This document shows positions 32,358 through 45,903 of a stretch of DNA of 64,000 bases, piece by piece. Each line of letters starts with the position of its first letter. Positions within the stretch are counted from its first letter, which is position 1. The DNA is taken from NCBI GenBank assembly GCA_027704905.1, contig CM051005.1, forward strand, positions 22,346,703-22,410,702, read 5' to 3'. The notes under the pieces were generated by a model. That model was not told where the DNA came from and searched no databases. It saw only the letters and a program-made list of their open reading frames with translations. A program made the position numbers and the translations under genes. The DNA is from Muraenolepis orangiensis (Eukaryota > Chordata > Actinopteri > Gadiformes > Muraenolepididae).

Positions 32358-34299
32358 TCACTGTTCACACGGCCTACATTGAGTCCTGACAAAAGTGCTA
32401 TTTAACCATTGGTTTACATTTGTGGCAGGCGCACGCACGATAAATGCTCTTTGGCAGAATCTGTACAAGTAAGTCGTTTTGACAAATTGTTTCTTAACGG
32501 ATGTTTTAGTGAGGCGCATGTTGGCTAGTGTTAACTAGCAAGCTAAACCTGGTTTCTGTCATCTGTGGGCAGCTGTCAGGTTGGACAGTTTCTGATATTT
32601 ATTACAATATCCACACAGACAGGGGCAGGCAGAGACGTAGTCGAGACAGGCAGTAGATCGGGGAACCAGGCAGGGCAGACAAACCAGGCAGGGACAAGAT
32701 GTCCTTGACCAAGTAAATCTTAACGATATTTGCCAACGGTTTGTATTTGTGAATGATCGATGTAGGGATCTGTTTGGATTGTTTAAATAGACACTACACA
32801 AAAAACAAAGGATACTTAGAGAAGGAAATTAGGTAATATTCTGAAACTAGTAGGCCTTCTGAATATAATAAACATGTCTATGTTGGATGGAAAATGCATA
32901 ACTTTTCCGTTAACAGATAATTTCCTAAAGTTCACTTTCTATTAGTCTTTGATATTTTTATCATTTGGATCAAATGAGTTATGGCTCCCTGCTGCTCCTG
33001 TATGGCCACTACAGAGACTGCAGGGAGTCGTAACATCTCCTTCCCTGAGAGGGTTCCTACAGGAAACCAAAAACAAACGACAAAGACCCCTTTTGCAACC
33101 CCGTCCCATCTCTGGTTTTCCAGCATCCTAGGGCCCTAAGGAAACAAAGACAACACGATTTAAACAAAACAGATTATTCAAGCCCTTGAAAGACCATCAG
33201 CAATTATGTTCTGCATTTAAGGGTTAAGCACATCCAAATGGTTCCTCGGATGTACTTGACCCTTAAATGCATGGATGTTTCCCCAAACATTCCTTCATAC
33301 CTCGGGTCGTTAGTGACCTGTTACTTATCTAACACCCATAACACGCTATACATTGAAATAATACTGCATGTAAATGTTTCAAACCACGTTTTTCAAATAG
33401 CACAACATATTTTTGCTCTATTTTGATAACTTTACACGTCAACATTAAAAAATATAAATGGGCCTAATGCTACATTGAAATCCATCCATCCATCGTCTAC
33501 CGCTTATCCGGATCAGGTCTCGGCTACATTGAAATGTCAACATAAAAAATATATGAACGGGCCTGACGCTCATTGGTCATTTTCCCTCCAAATGAGTCGC
33601 CACAGTAATCCCAAACCACACCCACTGTCTTGTGGTCTGTGCGACGGTTCTGCGCATCGCACGCAGTGGATCCACTGTTTTGCCATCAAGTGTGGATGTG
33701 CAAATCTGACGCCTTCCACTTTCGCGGTAGTTCTTCGGCTTCTTCGCCGGGTCTCTCTCTCTCTGGTGGAGCTACAGATTTTCGGGGCATTCCCTGTTGC
33801 TTTTGGAAGGCACCTGCTTTCTTCTGTCCAGATGGTTGTCTCATGCTAACGTTTTAATCTTTGAGCTGAGATCATCTTTTCAGTGTCTGATCCATCTGAC
33901 TCATCACTTTGCAACACCTTTGTAATCCTCATCATCAATTGTGTCATCCACACAGGCCCGGCGCCTCCTAAGGCCGAGTTGGCAAATGCCTCCGGCTTCG
34001 CTAAACAAATATTTTTTATAACTCTCTAAAACTTGTTAACGTTTTAGAGGACACATTACGTGCCAGTGATCATATAACCAATCAAAATCACAGATTTCGA
34101 TAGCCCCCCCCCCCTCTCCAGCAATAGGAATAGGAATAGGAATCTACTACTTCAGTTAGTAGACTCCCCCCCCCCCCCCCCATTTCACTTCACGATCGCG
34201 ACAACCCCCCCCCCCCCCCATTTCACTTCACGATCGCGACAACATCTGTTTTTACATTTTGACTCTGAAAATGTGTTAAACGGTGAAAAGGGCCCAACA

Positions 34300-34710
34300 A
34301 CGCCTGTATTCCTCAGGCGTAAAAGGCGAAATTCAGCATGGGCCCCCGCATCCTGAGAACATTCTACACCGGCACAATTGAGAGTGTTCTTACAGGGTGT
34401 ATCACCGCCTGGTACGGGAACTGCACGGCACTCGCGCGAAGAGCGCTTCAAAGGGTGGTGCGGACGGCCCAGTATATCGTTGGAGGTGAGCTCCCCTCCC
34501 TCCTGGATATATACAACAAGCGGTGCATGGCCAAGGACAAACGCATCATAACAGACATTGCCCACCCTAGCCACAAACTGTATTCACTTTTACCGTCAGG
34601 CAGGCGATACCGCAGTATCAAGTGCCGCACAAATAGACTTAGAGATAGCTTCCACAGTCAGGCCATCAGGCTGCTGAACAAGGGTGTATAGCATATAACA
34701 ATGTATATTT
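34300..34710 (+). mobile_element. L2-type LINE 3' fragment, copy B
   Basis: Duplicate of 27293-27700 with a few substitutions. Confidence 0.85.
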
Positions 34711-35325
34711 TACATTAGATTTACATTTAGGGCATTGGGCTTTTATCCAAAGCGACTTACAAGGTATACATTTGTTGAAGCAGATAATAGCATAACACTG
34801 AGGTACGCAAACATAAAAATAGAGCAGTTCACAAGTATTCATATTAACAAGATGAATAACACAATTTCGTACTGCCAGGTCACCTGCTTAAGTAGCTGTG
34901 ATAAGAGCGTGTTATCAACATTAAGGATATACACTTGCTAGAATATACAACATGCTAAGAGCTATTAATGTCAGGACTTAAGCAAGTTAGGGGTTCACAA
35001 AGGAGAAGGAGGGTTCAAGGAGAGTCCAGGTGGACTCTGAACAGGTGGGTCTTGAGTCTCTTGCGGAAGCTGGCGAGAGACTCTGCCGTCCTGACATGAG
35101 ACGGGAGTTCATTCCACCACTGTGGAGCCAGAGCCGTGAAGAGCTGGGTCTTGGACAAGCGATGCTTGGTTGTCATCAGTGAAGGTCGACCGAGTCGCCT
35201 GGCAGAAGTTGAGCGGAGTGCTCTGGCTGGGATGTAGGGCTTGACCAACGCCTGGAGGTAGGCTGGGGCAGTTCCATTGACTGCCCTAAAGGTCAGCACC
35301 AGAGTCTTGAACTTGATGCGAGCAT

Positions 35326-35600
35326 TTACCGGAAGCCCGGGATGTTGTCGGGGCCTGCCGCCTTATGGATGTTCAGCCGCTTGAAGGTGCGGTGCACATC
35401 CGCCTCCGAGATGTTCAGCAGGCTGGTCTCCTCAGGCGGCGCTGGCTTCGGCGGGCTGCCGTTCACGTTGAACCGAGCAAAAAAAGTATTTAGCTCTCCT
35501 GGGAGGGAGGTAGAGGAGTTCTCTACACAACTGGTTCTCCCTCTGAAGTTTGTTATCGTCTGTAGCCCCTGCCACATACCTTATTACTTGAAAGACTTAG
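35326..35600 (-). mobile_element. L2-type LINE linker fragment, uncut, at the end of copy B
   Basis: Encodes MWQGLQTITNFRGRTSCVEN, LPGELNTFFARF and KAAGPDNIPG on the minus strand. It crosses the duplication boundary at 35538 without interruption. Confidence 0.75.
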
Positions 35601-36869
35601 TAGACTAAGTAGCAGTTCTGTAGCGTTACAAACATTTCCTTTCCGGCCATTCCATCGGCTTGTCATATTAAAACGTTATGGGGGGTTAAACTTAGCCATT
35701 CCTTTAGTGTGGTGATGCACTGGTCACTTCTGACACCATGTAGTAGAATAATCACACTTGAGGTTTCTACTCACTGTCTTAATTAAACAGATCGCAACTT
35801 GACACAACTCCTGAAGAAACGTACAGCAGCTTGATTTCTAGCAGGAAAATAAAAGCCCTTACTCGCAGAAGCATCATGAACCTACCTCTGCACACTGTGC
35901 ACAAGTGTGGACAGCGAGTGGCTGTTTAGCACAGCAGCAAATGTTGTCAAAATGTTGCCTGGTTAAGGTATTGTAGCCATGGCTGTAAAAACATGTAGTA
36001 TATAGTACCAAACAGTATTTGCTGTTTGGTATCATTGCTGCAGGATGAGGCCATTGACGAAGCAGAGGTTTCAGGCTCTGGGCAAGTGGTAATCGAGGTC
36101 TCACCAGATGACTCTACCGTGTACAAAGTTATACAGGGCTCTACAGAAATGTATTTTTTGTGCTTTTTTCTTTGATTTCAAACACTGAAGTTAAGTTAGG
36201 TTCATGAACTTGTTGAAGTCTACATCCATGTATTGCAACCGGAAGTCCTCTTTCAAATGAAAGAATGTCTACTAGTGTATATAGTTATTCCACTGTTGCT
36301 GGAATTACAGCGAGTCAGACTCATCACCAAAGATGAACGGCACAACAGCTGAATGCACAGTTGAATGTTCTCGTTAAATCAAGGCAGTCCATCTCCAGAT
36401 CTGTGTACAATAAGCATCCCCTCACTGTAACGTATACCACTGCAAGACACATTTTTTGCCATATGAACCTCAGTCCCATCTGGGTATCTCTGCTTCAGAG
36501 TAGACACTACTCCCTCATTAAGGACATCAACAGGCATGATTGAGACATTCGCAACCTCTAAGGATTCTTGAGACTGGAGGAATGTGTGTGATAGGCATGC
36601 ATGAACTGGTGTTTAATAGCTAGTGAACAAGGTATATTCTTGAAGCAATGATGTATATGATGAGCAACCTGCTTGAAGAAGCTATGTTTAGCCTCAAATC
36701 TCATCGTCCACAGTGCAACTATCTCTACCACCGTCGCTCAACGAAGTGTGTTTTGCTGGCCACTTCTGTCGTGCAAAATAACAGATTGTGTCTGACGTAA
36801 TATGTTGGAGACTTCTGTGTCCTAATAGAGGTCGTAGACCTCTTAACTATATTGATACCATTAGTAGGG
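35601..36869. other. Unassigned intergenic sequence
   Basis: AT-rich sequence upstream of mep1b copy B. No exon, RNA or named repeat recognised. Confidence 0.4.
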
Positions 36870-37910
36870 ACACAGAATATGCAATGGAGGACCTACCTAC
36901 CATAATGAGGGACAAAGATTACTGGCGCGGAATTGTGAATGCAGTCTCGGTTGCGGCCGCTCTATGATGATGACAGTGCAACTAGAGGTACGAAGCAACA
37001 AATCATTTGCGGATAGTGCTCTAAATAGTGATGTTTTGGTCGAGCTTGATATGTGGAAAGAGTTCCACATAGCGCTGTCTGTGATCATAGATCCTGGCCT
37101 CAAGATACGCAATGGTCTCATCTGTGTGAAAAGGGGCCACAACCAACTCAACTATGTCCTTAAGATCTAGAATCACCTGCAATGCTGGCTCATCTTTTTG
37201 TGCAAATTTGTCCAATCACAAAGCGAAGCAATCTTGGCAAGGACCAATTTCCTGGCGCATTGCCACCTAAAGTGTTGCTAGATGTGAAAGAGCATGGTAA
37301 GGCATGGGGGCGATTGGTTTTGTCCGCCCACTTGTACGGAAATGTCTGGATCAATGTGTTAAGGCCATCAAGAGTGAAGTATTTTTTGAAGATCAATAAC
37401 AAATACAGTTTGACTGGAACAACACCCTCCAAGAGATCATGCACAATATCAGGAGGATAGCCAGTGCTAACTTGAAAATGTGAAAGTTGCTCTGTTAAAA
37501 TTACACACTTTTTTGACACCACAGCAAATTGTTGCATTCTCCTGAGCAGACTGGAATTGAACATCATGGATGTCTCTGATTCTAAGTTGGAAAGCACCTA
37601 ACTTGACATTCTTAGTCTGAATTTCAGATTTATCTCCAGAACAAAACCTGCATATTGACCCGCCAGAAAAACTCAACAAATCCACCTATCCCTTGGGCTC
37701 TAAGATTGTCAGCTATTACACACTGGACAGTACCTTTAACAAACTGACCAAGCTGAGAAATAAAGACACCATGCTGTTTTAATATGGTTAAGTCTTTCAA
37801 GAGAGGCTCCAACACTATTCCATAGCCATAGGCCTTGACATCATTAGATTTGCATAGAACAGCTAAGTAAATTGAGGTTAGTGTTGAATTGGAACCTGGT
37901 GGCAAATTAC
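36870..37910 (-). pseudogene. Broken transposase, tnp2/CACTA-like
   Basis: Four overlapping minus-strand pieces in different frames read as one protein: MPPGSNSTLTSIYLAVLCKS and LEPLLKDLTILKQHGVFISQ (37905-37630), ICRFCSGDKSEIQ (37685-37467), STGYPPDIVHDLLEGVVPVK with YKWADKTNRPHALP (37597-37190), and ILDLKDIVELVVAPFHTDET (37215-37021). At least three frameshifts are needed. The overall pattern resembles the tnp2-type transposases common in fish genomes; superfamily assignment is from memory and not firm. Confidence 0.5.
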
Positions 37911-40317
37911 TCGAAACCCAATCGACACCACAGAGTTCATGCTTCTAACGAGATGTCCCAAGACAAATCTCAAAATCATCAACATAAAGATGTACTGCTA
38001 TTCTAAAACCTTGTTTTATATAATTATATAATTTGTTTATAATACTCACCGTCTCTTACGGTTGGTTCTATACTCTTGGAGACCAGACTGCTTGTCTTGT
38101 CGAGTCTGAGTTTCGAGATGTTCAAGGACACCTTTATGAAAGAGCAAATGTTGCAAATAATGTAATATAGGGATGTATTGAAATGTCCTTTACCTCTAGT
38201 ATCTAGTATGTACTCAACCGGCTATAAAACGCCAAAATGAGAGGTATAGTACTGTGTACGTTTATATGCAGTAGCAAGAGGGCCATCCTTTGCAATAGCT
38301 ATGCCCAATGGATTTGATTTGCATAGAACAGTGGAAAGCTCATCAACTAACGACTCTTCAACTTATAGTTTACGACTTTGGAATACATCAGAAACAATAT
38401 ATTTTGTGACAGGCAAAGATGCTGTACTAAATATGTTGGGAGGTTCAGAAAGGACCTCATCAATAACTGCCTTTGGAATGTAAACAATATTTTAAAAATC
38501 TCAAAAAAAAAAAAATATCAGTCTTGTATCCACAGACTGATGGTCCATCTGCAGAATTGTCTGACTGATGCAACTGACCGCTTGTACTGACGACATAGGC
38601 TTTAAAGTCTTCCAATGAATGAATGTTGGTTGTGTCCTGTTTTTATGTGTTGAATGTATTGTAAACGTTTTTTTCCTAGAAACATACATGGAACTGTTTC
38701 GTCATGCCTGAGATGTTGATTAATGTGTTGAATAATCTCTTTCTGTTGCTATGTCTCTGCATGAGCTCACATGACACTGTAATGTAAATACTTCTACTGG
38801 CTTTGGAGTTTGCAGTTTACCATGACCTTTGTATGTGTTTGTTACAGCCCTTGGATCCAAACAACAGAGTCTCGACTGATGCATAAGACGATCTTTATTT
38901 AATTGTCCATCCGTGAGGTCATCTTAGCACCGTGAAAACTGCATTGGAAACGTACATAAACAGACAAACAAACATTTCACATAACGGTTTCCACAGTACA
39001 GTACAAACACTAAACTAAATAACATTGGTATCAAACTAGAAGGATTACATTCCTCCACAAGACATAAAATCATTCATTCACGAATTTCATTCTACAGAGT
39101 TACAACCATAATCATATAAACAACAAAGCATACCTTGCTGCGCTCTCCAAGGAATGCAAACATAATCCGAAAAAGGTCCTTTCTTCTACATCACAGTGAC
39201 TACATCACTTAACCGGCGCTTCCAGCTGTACTGATCTATCTGTCCCCTGCCAATAGGGACAGATTTATGTAGGCCTACGGGTATCGAACTCCGGTAAAAT
39301 CCCACACGTCATTTCAAGGCATACATACATACTGAATATTATTTAGTAAACAGCAAATGATAATGCCTAGACAGGTTTAATCTCAAGTGGTCCGTTATTT
39401 AGTAGCTTACTTATGGACGTGGATAGCGATAACTGCACCTAAGATGCCCATGAGTCTGCCTAAAATGTTGCAACAGCAAATACCTGCTAGCTAGTTCCAA
39501 ACTACATTCATTGCACTGCCACTTCTATAATCCTGAAAAGGAGAATAAAGACAATTAGCACATATCACACTGAATAAATTACAATGATACAGATCAGCTT
39601 GTGCCAGCATTTAGCAAGTAGCCTTTACTTACTATAGGTTGATACAAGAAGTGTGTGATCAGTAATGGTGATCAAACTGCAAAAGAGGAGATGAATATAT
39701 ACAAGTCTGAACAGGTCTGAATACAAGTACTAAACATGCGAAAGTTCACCGACAAGTAAAAATTGCATTAGAGCACTCGCAATGAAAATCGATCAAATGT
39801 TAAAGATCCACTCCAGACATGTTTTAAAATGTATATAAAAGTTGAATATTGGAATAGGATTGGCTTCCAAAGTATTTGTGATGTCACAAATCATGCTTGT
39901 AGGCCCACCCCTGAAAATGGGATTTTCAATGGGCACATAAAAACTTTCTACTTTCAGCAGATGAATGTGAAAACACCCTGTGGTGTCAAACTCTGCACAT
40001 ACATCATTTGGTACAGTGAAGCAGAAACATTGAACTGTAAGAACAACAAGAAAAAGCAACACTGAAGCTACATATAACAGATCAAATCATGAAAGCATGT
40101 GAAATACATTTCACTGCGCCATTTTAATAAAATAGGGATCTTTTTTTTTAAATGGTGGCTGCGAACAAACTTCCCAAAGTGTGCCGAACCGCCGCATCTA
40201 GGTGCTCCAAACCTGACTGCCGTGTCTAAAATGCATTTAGTCTCTAACCCAAAATCTCTCCCGCTCACAATCACACAAGACACACCTGTCTTTATTTAAA
40301 TAATCCCAATCCCAATC
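37911..40317. other. Unassigned intergenic sequence
   Basis: AT-rich. 38040-38130 reads like a coding exon on the minus strand with a GTGAGT donor (possibly part of the transposase gene), but I cannot assign it. Nothing else recognised. Confidence 0.35.
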
Positions 40318-43300
40318 CCGGCAGAAGTGCTGATCCTCATCCCAGCCGCTTCACATTCCGCTGCAAACCGATCCAGTGAGTGCTGAAGGTCACATACTGA
40401 TGACGCAAACAGGACCACATGATCTGCAAACAGCAGCGATTCAATCCTGAGCCCACCATACTGAAACCCCTCCCCTCCATGACTATCATTTCACTGTAAT
40501 TTTGCACTGTAAATTCAATTTCACTTTTCACTTTTCACACGTCACTTTTTCAGTATTCATCTGAGTTATTTATTAATATATTATTACTGCCAATTTGCAC
40601 TATACGTATTGTTGTGTATTGTATATACCTACGTATTACTGTAATAATACTGTAAATTGTGCAATTCATCTACTCATCTATCAATACACTTAGATTCATT
40701 TAGAGTTATTTAGTTATATTTGTTTATAGTAGTTTTATTTAGTTAGTTGTTGTTATTTAGTTCTTAGCTTAGGTATTAGTATATTTGTGTGTGCATTTAT
40801 TCCCCCTGTGTCAACTGTTGCACCTTAATTTCCCTCGGGATTAATAAAGTTTCTTGAATCTTGAATCTTGACTACGCCTTGAAATCCTGTCCATGAAAAT
40901 CACAAACAGGATGGGTGACAAAGGTGACAACACTCACTGAGAACAGGCCTGACTTACTACCGAGAATCCGGACGCAGCTCTTGCTTTGGGAGTACAGAGA
41001 TTGGATGGCCCTCAACAGTGACCCCCGCACACCATACTCCCGCAGCACCCCCCACAGTATTTCCCGAGGGACCCGATCATATGCCTTCTCCAAATCCACA
41101 AAACACATGTAGACCGGATGGGAATACTCCCAAGCCTCCTCCAGGATCCTTGCAAGAGTAAAAAGCTGGTTCGTTGTTCCACGACCAGGGCGGAATCCGC
41201 ATTGTTCCTCTTCAATCTGAGGTTCGACGATCGGCCGAACCCTCCTTTCCAGCACCTTGGAGTAGACTTTCCCAGGGAGGCTGAGTAATGTGATACCCCT
41301 GTAATTGGCACACACCCTCTGGTCACCCTTTTTGAACAGGGGTACCACCACCCCCGTTTGCCACTCCTCAGGCACTGTCCCAGACTTCCACACAATGTTG
41401 AAAAGACGTGTCATCCATGACAGCCCCTCAACACCCAGAGCCTTTAGCATTTCTGGACGGATCTCATCAACCCCTGGGGCTTTGCCACTGCGGAGATGTT
41501 TGACTACCGCAGTGATTCCTCCGGGGAGATTGATGTTTGCCGTCCTTCATCCTCCAGCTCTGTCTCTACCATTGAGGGTGTAGTTGTGTTAAGAAGTTCC
41601 TCAAAGTGTTCTTTCCACCGCCCGATCACCTCCTCAGTTGAGGTCAGCAATGTCCCACCCTTACTGTACACAGCTTAGATGGATCCACGCTTCCCCCTTC
41701 TGAGGTGCCGGATTGTTTGCCAGAAACGCTTTGGTGCCGACTGAAAGTCCTTCTCCATGGCTTCTCAGAATTCCTCCCACACCCGCTGCTTTGCCTCCAC
41801 TACAGCCGAGGCTGCCGTCCTCTTTGCCTGTCGATACCTCACAACTGAGTCCGGAGTCTCACAGGCTAACATAGGCCGGAATGTCTCCTTCTTCAGCCGG
41901 ATGGCTTCCCTGACCACCTGTGTCCACCACGAAGTCCGAGGGTTGCCGCCCCTTGAGGCACCAATGACCTTGAGGCTACAGCTCTCAACTGCAGCTTTGG
42001 CAATAGAAGCTTTGAACAATGACCACTCTGGCTCAATGCACTCAGCCTCCACAGAGATGACCGAAAAATTCTGCCGGAGGTAGGAGTTGAAGGTCTCCCG
42101 GACAGGGGCATCCACCAGACGTTCCCAGTTCACCCGCACTACACGTTTGGGCTTACCAGGTCTGTCCAGAGGCTTCCCCCGCCATCTTACCCAACTCACC
42201 ACCAGATGCTGATCGGTTGACAGCTCTGCCCTTCTCTTCACCCGAGTGTCCAAAACATGCGGCCTCAGGCCAGATGACACGATAACGAAATCTATCATTG
42301 ACCTTCGGCCTAAGGTACTCTGGTGTACACTTATGAGCATCCATTTGAACATGGTGTTTATTATGGCCAATCCATGACTAGCACAGAAATCCAATAACAA
42401 AACCCCACTCCGGTTCAGATCAGGTAGGCCGTTCATCCCCAACACGCCCCTCCAAGTTTCCCCATTGTCACCCACACGTGCGTTGAAGTCTCCCAGGAGG
42501 ACTATAGAGTCCCCTTCAGGAGCCCCATGCAGGACTCCATCCAGGGTATGCAAGAAGGTGGGATATTCCAAACTGTTGTTTGGTGCATAGGCACAAACAA
42601 CAGTCAGAGTTTTCCCTCCCATGACCCTAAAGCGTAGGGAGGCGACCCTCTCGTCCACCAGGGGGAAAACTCCAACAAAGCGGCACTCAGCCGGGGACTT
42701 GTGAGTATCCCCACACCCGCCCGGCGCCTCATACCCTGAGCAACTCCAGAGAAGGAAAGAGTCCAACCCCTATCCAGGAGTTTAGTTCCAGACCCAGTGC
42801 TGTGCATAGAGGTAAGCCCCACCAGATCTAATTGGTAACGCTCCACCTCCCTCACAAGCTCAGGCTCCTTCCCCCCCAGAGAGGTGACATTCCACGTCCC
42901 CAAAGCCAGTCTCTGTTGGCTGGGTTTGGTCCGTCGAGGCCCCCTGCCTTCACTGCCTCCTAACTGGCAGTGCACCCGACCCCAGCGGTTCTTCCCGTAG
43001 GTGGTGGGTCCGCGGGAAGGAGAAGTGGCCACGTTGCTTTTTCGGGTTTTTCGGGCTTTTTTTGCTATGCCCGACCGGGCTCCGTGGCTAACCCGGCCAC
43101 CAGGCGCTCGCTGACGGGCCCTCTTTCCGTGCTTCCTCCGGGCAGGGTATCCTCACTTCTACTTGTTTGTTTGTCCATTTGGGTCTTTGTCTGGCCCCTC
43201 CCCTGAGACCAATCTGCCATGGGAGACCCTACCAGGAGCACTAGGCTCCAGACAACACAGCTCTCAGGTTCACAGGGACACCCAAACCTCTCCACCACAA

Positions 43301-43318
43301 TAAGGTTATGGTTCCCGG
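40318..43318 (-). mobile_element. Rex3/RTE-like LINE, inactive, split by another LINE tail
   Basis: Minus strand. The 5' UTR starts near 43318. An APE-type endonuclease follows (LALGTWNVTSLGGKEPELVR, IVLLGDFNARVGDNGETWRG, GRRSMIDFVIVSSGLRPHVL). Next comes the reverse transcriptase (PLFKKGDQRVCANYRGITLL, CGFRPGRGTTNQLFTLARIL, VDLEKAYDRVPREILWGVLR). After the insert at 40484-40868 it continues as YGGLRIESLLFADHVVLFAS. The catalytic F-A-D-D box reads F-A-D-H. There are also frameshifts near 42700 and 40920 and a stop near 41675. The part beyond AAGMR is missing. Confidence 0.85.
40484..40868 (+). mobile_element. LINE 3' end inserted in the Rex3-like element
   Basis: Ends CTTAATTTCCCTCGGGATTA then AATAAAG and two GAATCTT units. 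Flanked by TGACTA on both sides (about 40478-40483 and 40867-40872), a likely target duplication. Opposite in orientation to the host LINE. Confidence 0.7.
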
Positions 43319-45029
43319 AGAGGAGTAGATATATGTTAATTAATTTAAAAAAAATAATTAAAAGATTAAATAAAAAAGCATCCCATAAAAAGGGCACTTT
43401 CTCTGGAGGAAGAAAAAGGGCTGGGGCTCAAGCCCCCTTTGATGTCTATGTGTGCATGTGCCTGCATTGTACACTGTACCAATTTTGTTGGAGATCTTGA
43501 GGTGCCCAATAAATTAACCTCAGCGCTTAATTCCCATTACAATATTCATATAAAATACAAGAAGCACTACAATCCAATACATAGAGGTCTGTTCTACTTG
43601 TCCAGTGTAGAAAAACAATTTGGTATTGGTTACTTGTTAACTAAAAAAGCTAAAAAATCTGCAATTATTTTATATCAAAATATGTATGTAAAATAAATGA
43701 ATTACACATTAGCAATCAAAATAATCACGTGATTGCTTGCTAAATTGTGCTTCAATTTAGTCCAAATATTGTTATTATTTTCACTAATATGAGCAAGTCA
43801 GCACGAAGCTATTGAAAATAGCAATGGTTGAATTACCAAACAAACAGTAATTTATACCATTGTCTTACTGGGTGAAGCCGCTGGATCCAGAGAGATATTG
43901 TCTGTTGAATATCCAACTTAAAACTAGCTTCACCGCGGGGGAGTACCTTTAAAAGAAAAACACTCGAAATAATACAGGACCAGGAACAACTGAGAGACTG
44001 GAAAATATAGAATTGAGAATCACCTTTGGCTATGAAAGTAAATTATTTGTCACGTATTATTCAATTTATCTTACTGTAATTAATTACACAGCTTCTCAAG
44101 CAATGCACCCATGGGTGGACTGTGAGGTTCACTCATTGATTGATAGCCACCGTTGGTCCGGCATACCAATGAACAAAGGTCCCATGTTGCATTGCAACAC
44201 CACGCCATGTCAATGGCGTTTCTCCAGTGTATTTCAGTATTTAACATGCGGGCAAAGGGATTCAAGCCATTCAATACGTAGTAAATGAAGGTTCAGAAAC
44301 CGAAAAATGTGTGTGTGGAAAATCATCATTGAACAATCCATGTTGAAAGAAGAATGTTCTGTTGAATGGCTTATGAAAGAAATGAAGAGTGCAGAGATTG
44401 CACTTCAAGTAGTGGACTTCTCTGGTTGTCTTCATATAGATCCATCAATACAGAGTCTCAAACGAGTTTTAAAAAAACAACATACGTTTCTGTTATGAAT
44501 GCAAGCAATGTGTGTCGTCCATTGTGAAGTGAACAAAAACCCATTACTGTACAAATACTATTTTAAAATGTGCTTATTTATAGCACTGAGATGCCATATT
44601 GAAATATACGGCAATATCTTGAGGTCATTGAACTCGCAAATTCAACTGTTGTAGGCTGTTACGGTGTTGTGAAGTCTCGGGGTTGTGTTTGCTGCCTCCT
44701 CCCTTGCCTCGTGTCTGTGTCCTGTGTAGTTGGAGCGTGATGCGTGATGCTTCTGGGCGGGGCCTCCCCTATTTGAGCAGGTCCCATTGGAAGATGACAC
44801 CTTCTCTCGTCTCTCGTCGCTAGCTTCGGTGCAAATGCGTTGGGCACACAGCTTTAGTTGAATTGAATAATTGAACTGTTTGTTTGTTTGTTCTGTTTAA
44901 TTGAAGCCCCCGGTTGGCTTGTTCACGCTAAACCTTTGTTAATATTTTGGCTCTTTTTGCATTCCGCATCTTGCATTTCGCGTCGATTTGGCGTTGGTGT
45001 AGATGAGAAGCGGACAGGAAGACTCACTG
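43319..45029. other. Unassigned intergenic sequence
   Basis: AT-rich with a CG-richer patch at 44670-44820 (GGGCGGGGCCTCCCC). Short open frames here resemble nothing I recognise. Confidence 0.35.
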
Positions 45030-45400
45030 GGTGTCAGGCATGATTTAAGATTCAAGATTTGTATTGGGCCATTTGCAACAAGTACAATAGAATACTTACT
45101 CCCCATTCCCACCCGCATTATGAATTTCCTAAAACACAATACTATAAATACACAATAAAAAATAAACAAAAGAACAATAAAGTGACTGATAGATAATATG
45201 TACATATGTACAATATGTAATATGTACAGTGCAGAACAATGCAGTAACTGTAATGAGCAAAGTATGATAGTGTAATGTTGATGACAATGTTATGATAATG
45301 GCAGCACTCCTAGCAGTTCGGTAGGCTCACTGCCTGTGGATAAAAACTATCCTTGAACCTGGTAGGCTGATCCCCGATTGAGGGCTTGTCTTTGTTTTCT
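45030..45400 (-). repeat. L2-type LINE 3' UTR fragment
   Basis: GATTCAAGATTTGTATTGGG, ACAGTGCAGAAC and GCAGCACTCCTAGCAGTTCG match the 3' UTR of the LINE at 3757-4190 in order. Confidence 0.65.
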
Positions 45401-45903
45401 GCTGCTTTGTTTCTGCCGCCACGCTCTGTGACCTTATGTTACAATCACTTATTAAACGTATTAATCATTTTACCCCAATCACCGAATCACAGATTGAGGA
45501 TGTAAGGATGATGATGATGATGTAGTCTGCAATTGTCCATATGTCTGTGGCTTCCATTGTTTTGGAAATACCTGCGAGAATAAAAAAATAACAGCAAATC
45601 AGAACAGTTCACTGTTATGTCAAGAAACATAAATAATTGAAGAACTAACGTGACACACACACACACATGGTTTTGTTGCAAACATATACATATTTGTTTG
45701 TGAAATGTAAATATTAGTTTAACTTGTACACAGTTTGTAACACATTAATACATATTAGTTTGTAACAAAAAAAATGATGTCTTTGTCAGAAACAAATGTG
45801 CACAACATGTGTAAAAAAGGGTCGATACATAAAGGATGGCGGTAGTAATGGATGGGATGATTTGATGGCGTTTTTTGCATTCATGCTCCATCATCGTCTA
45901 GGG

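Larger units (their letters stand above)
28533..35538. repeat. Tandem duplication, copy B
   Basis: 7006-bp second copy. It differs from copy A by scattered substitutions, a roughly 175-bp extra block near 32185-32357 and a small duplicated poly-C block near 34165-34235. At its end the LINE fragment continues without a break, so the right boundary of B looks like the original context. Confidence 0.93.

Noticed and set aside
44013..44498. Small frames of 63-91 codons as possible genes
   Set aside because: No splice context, no recognisable motif, AT-rich composition.
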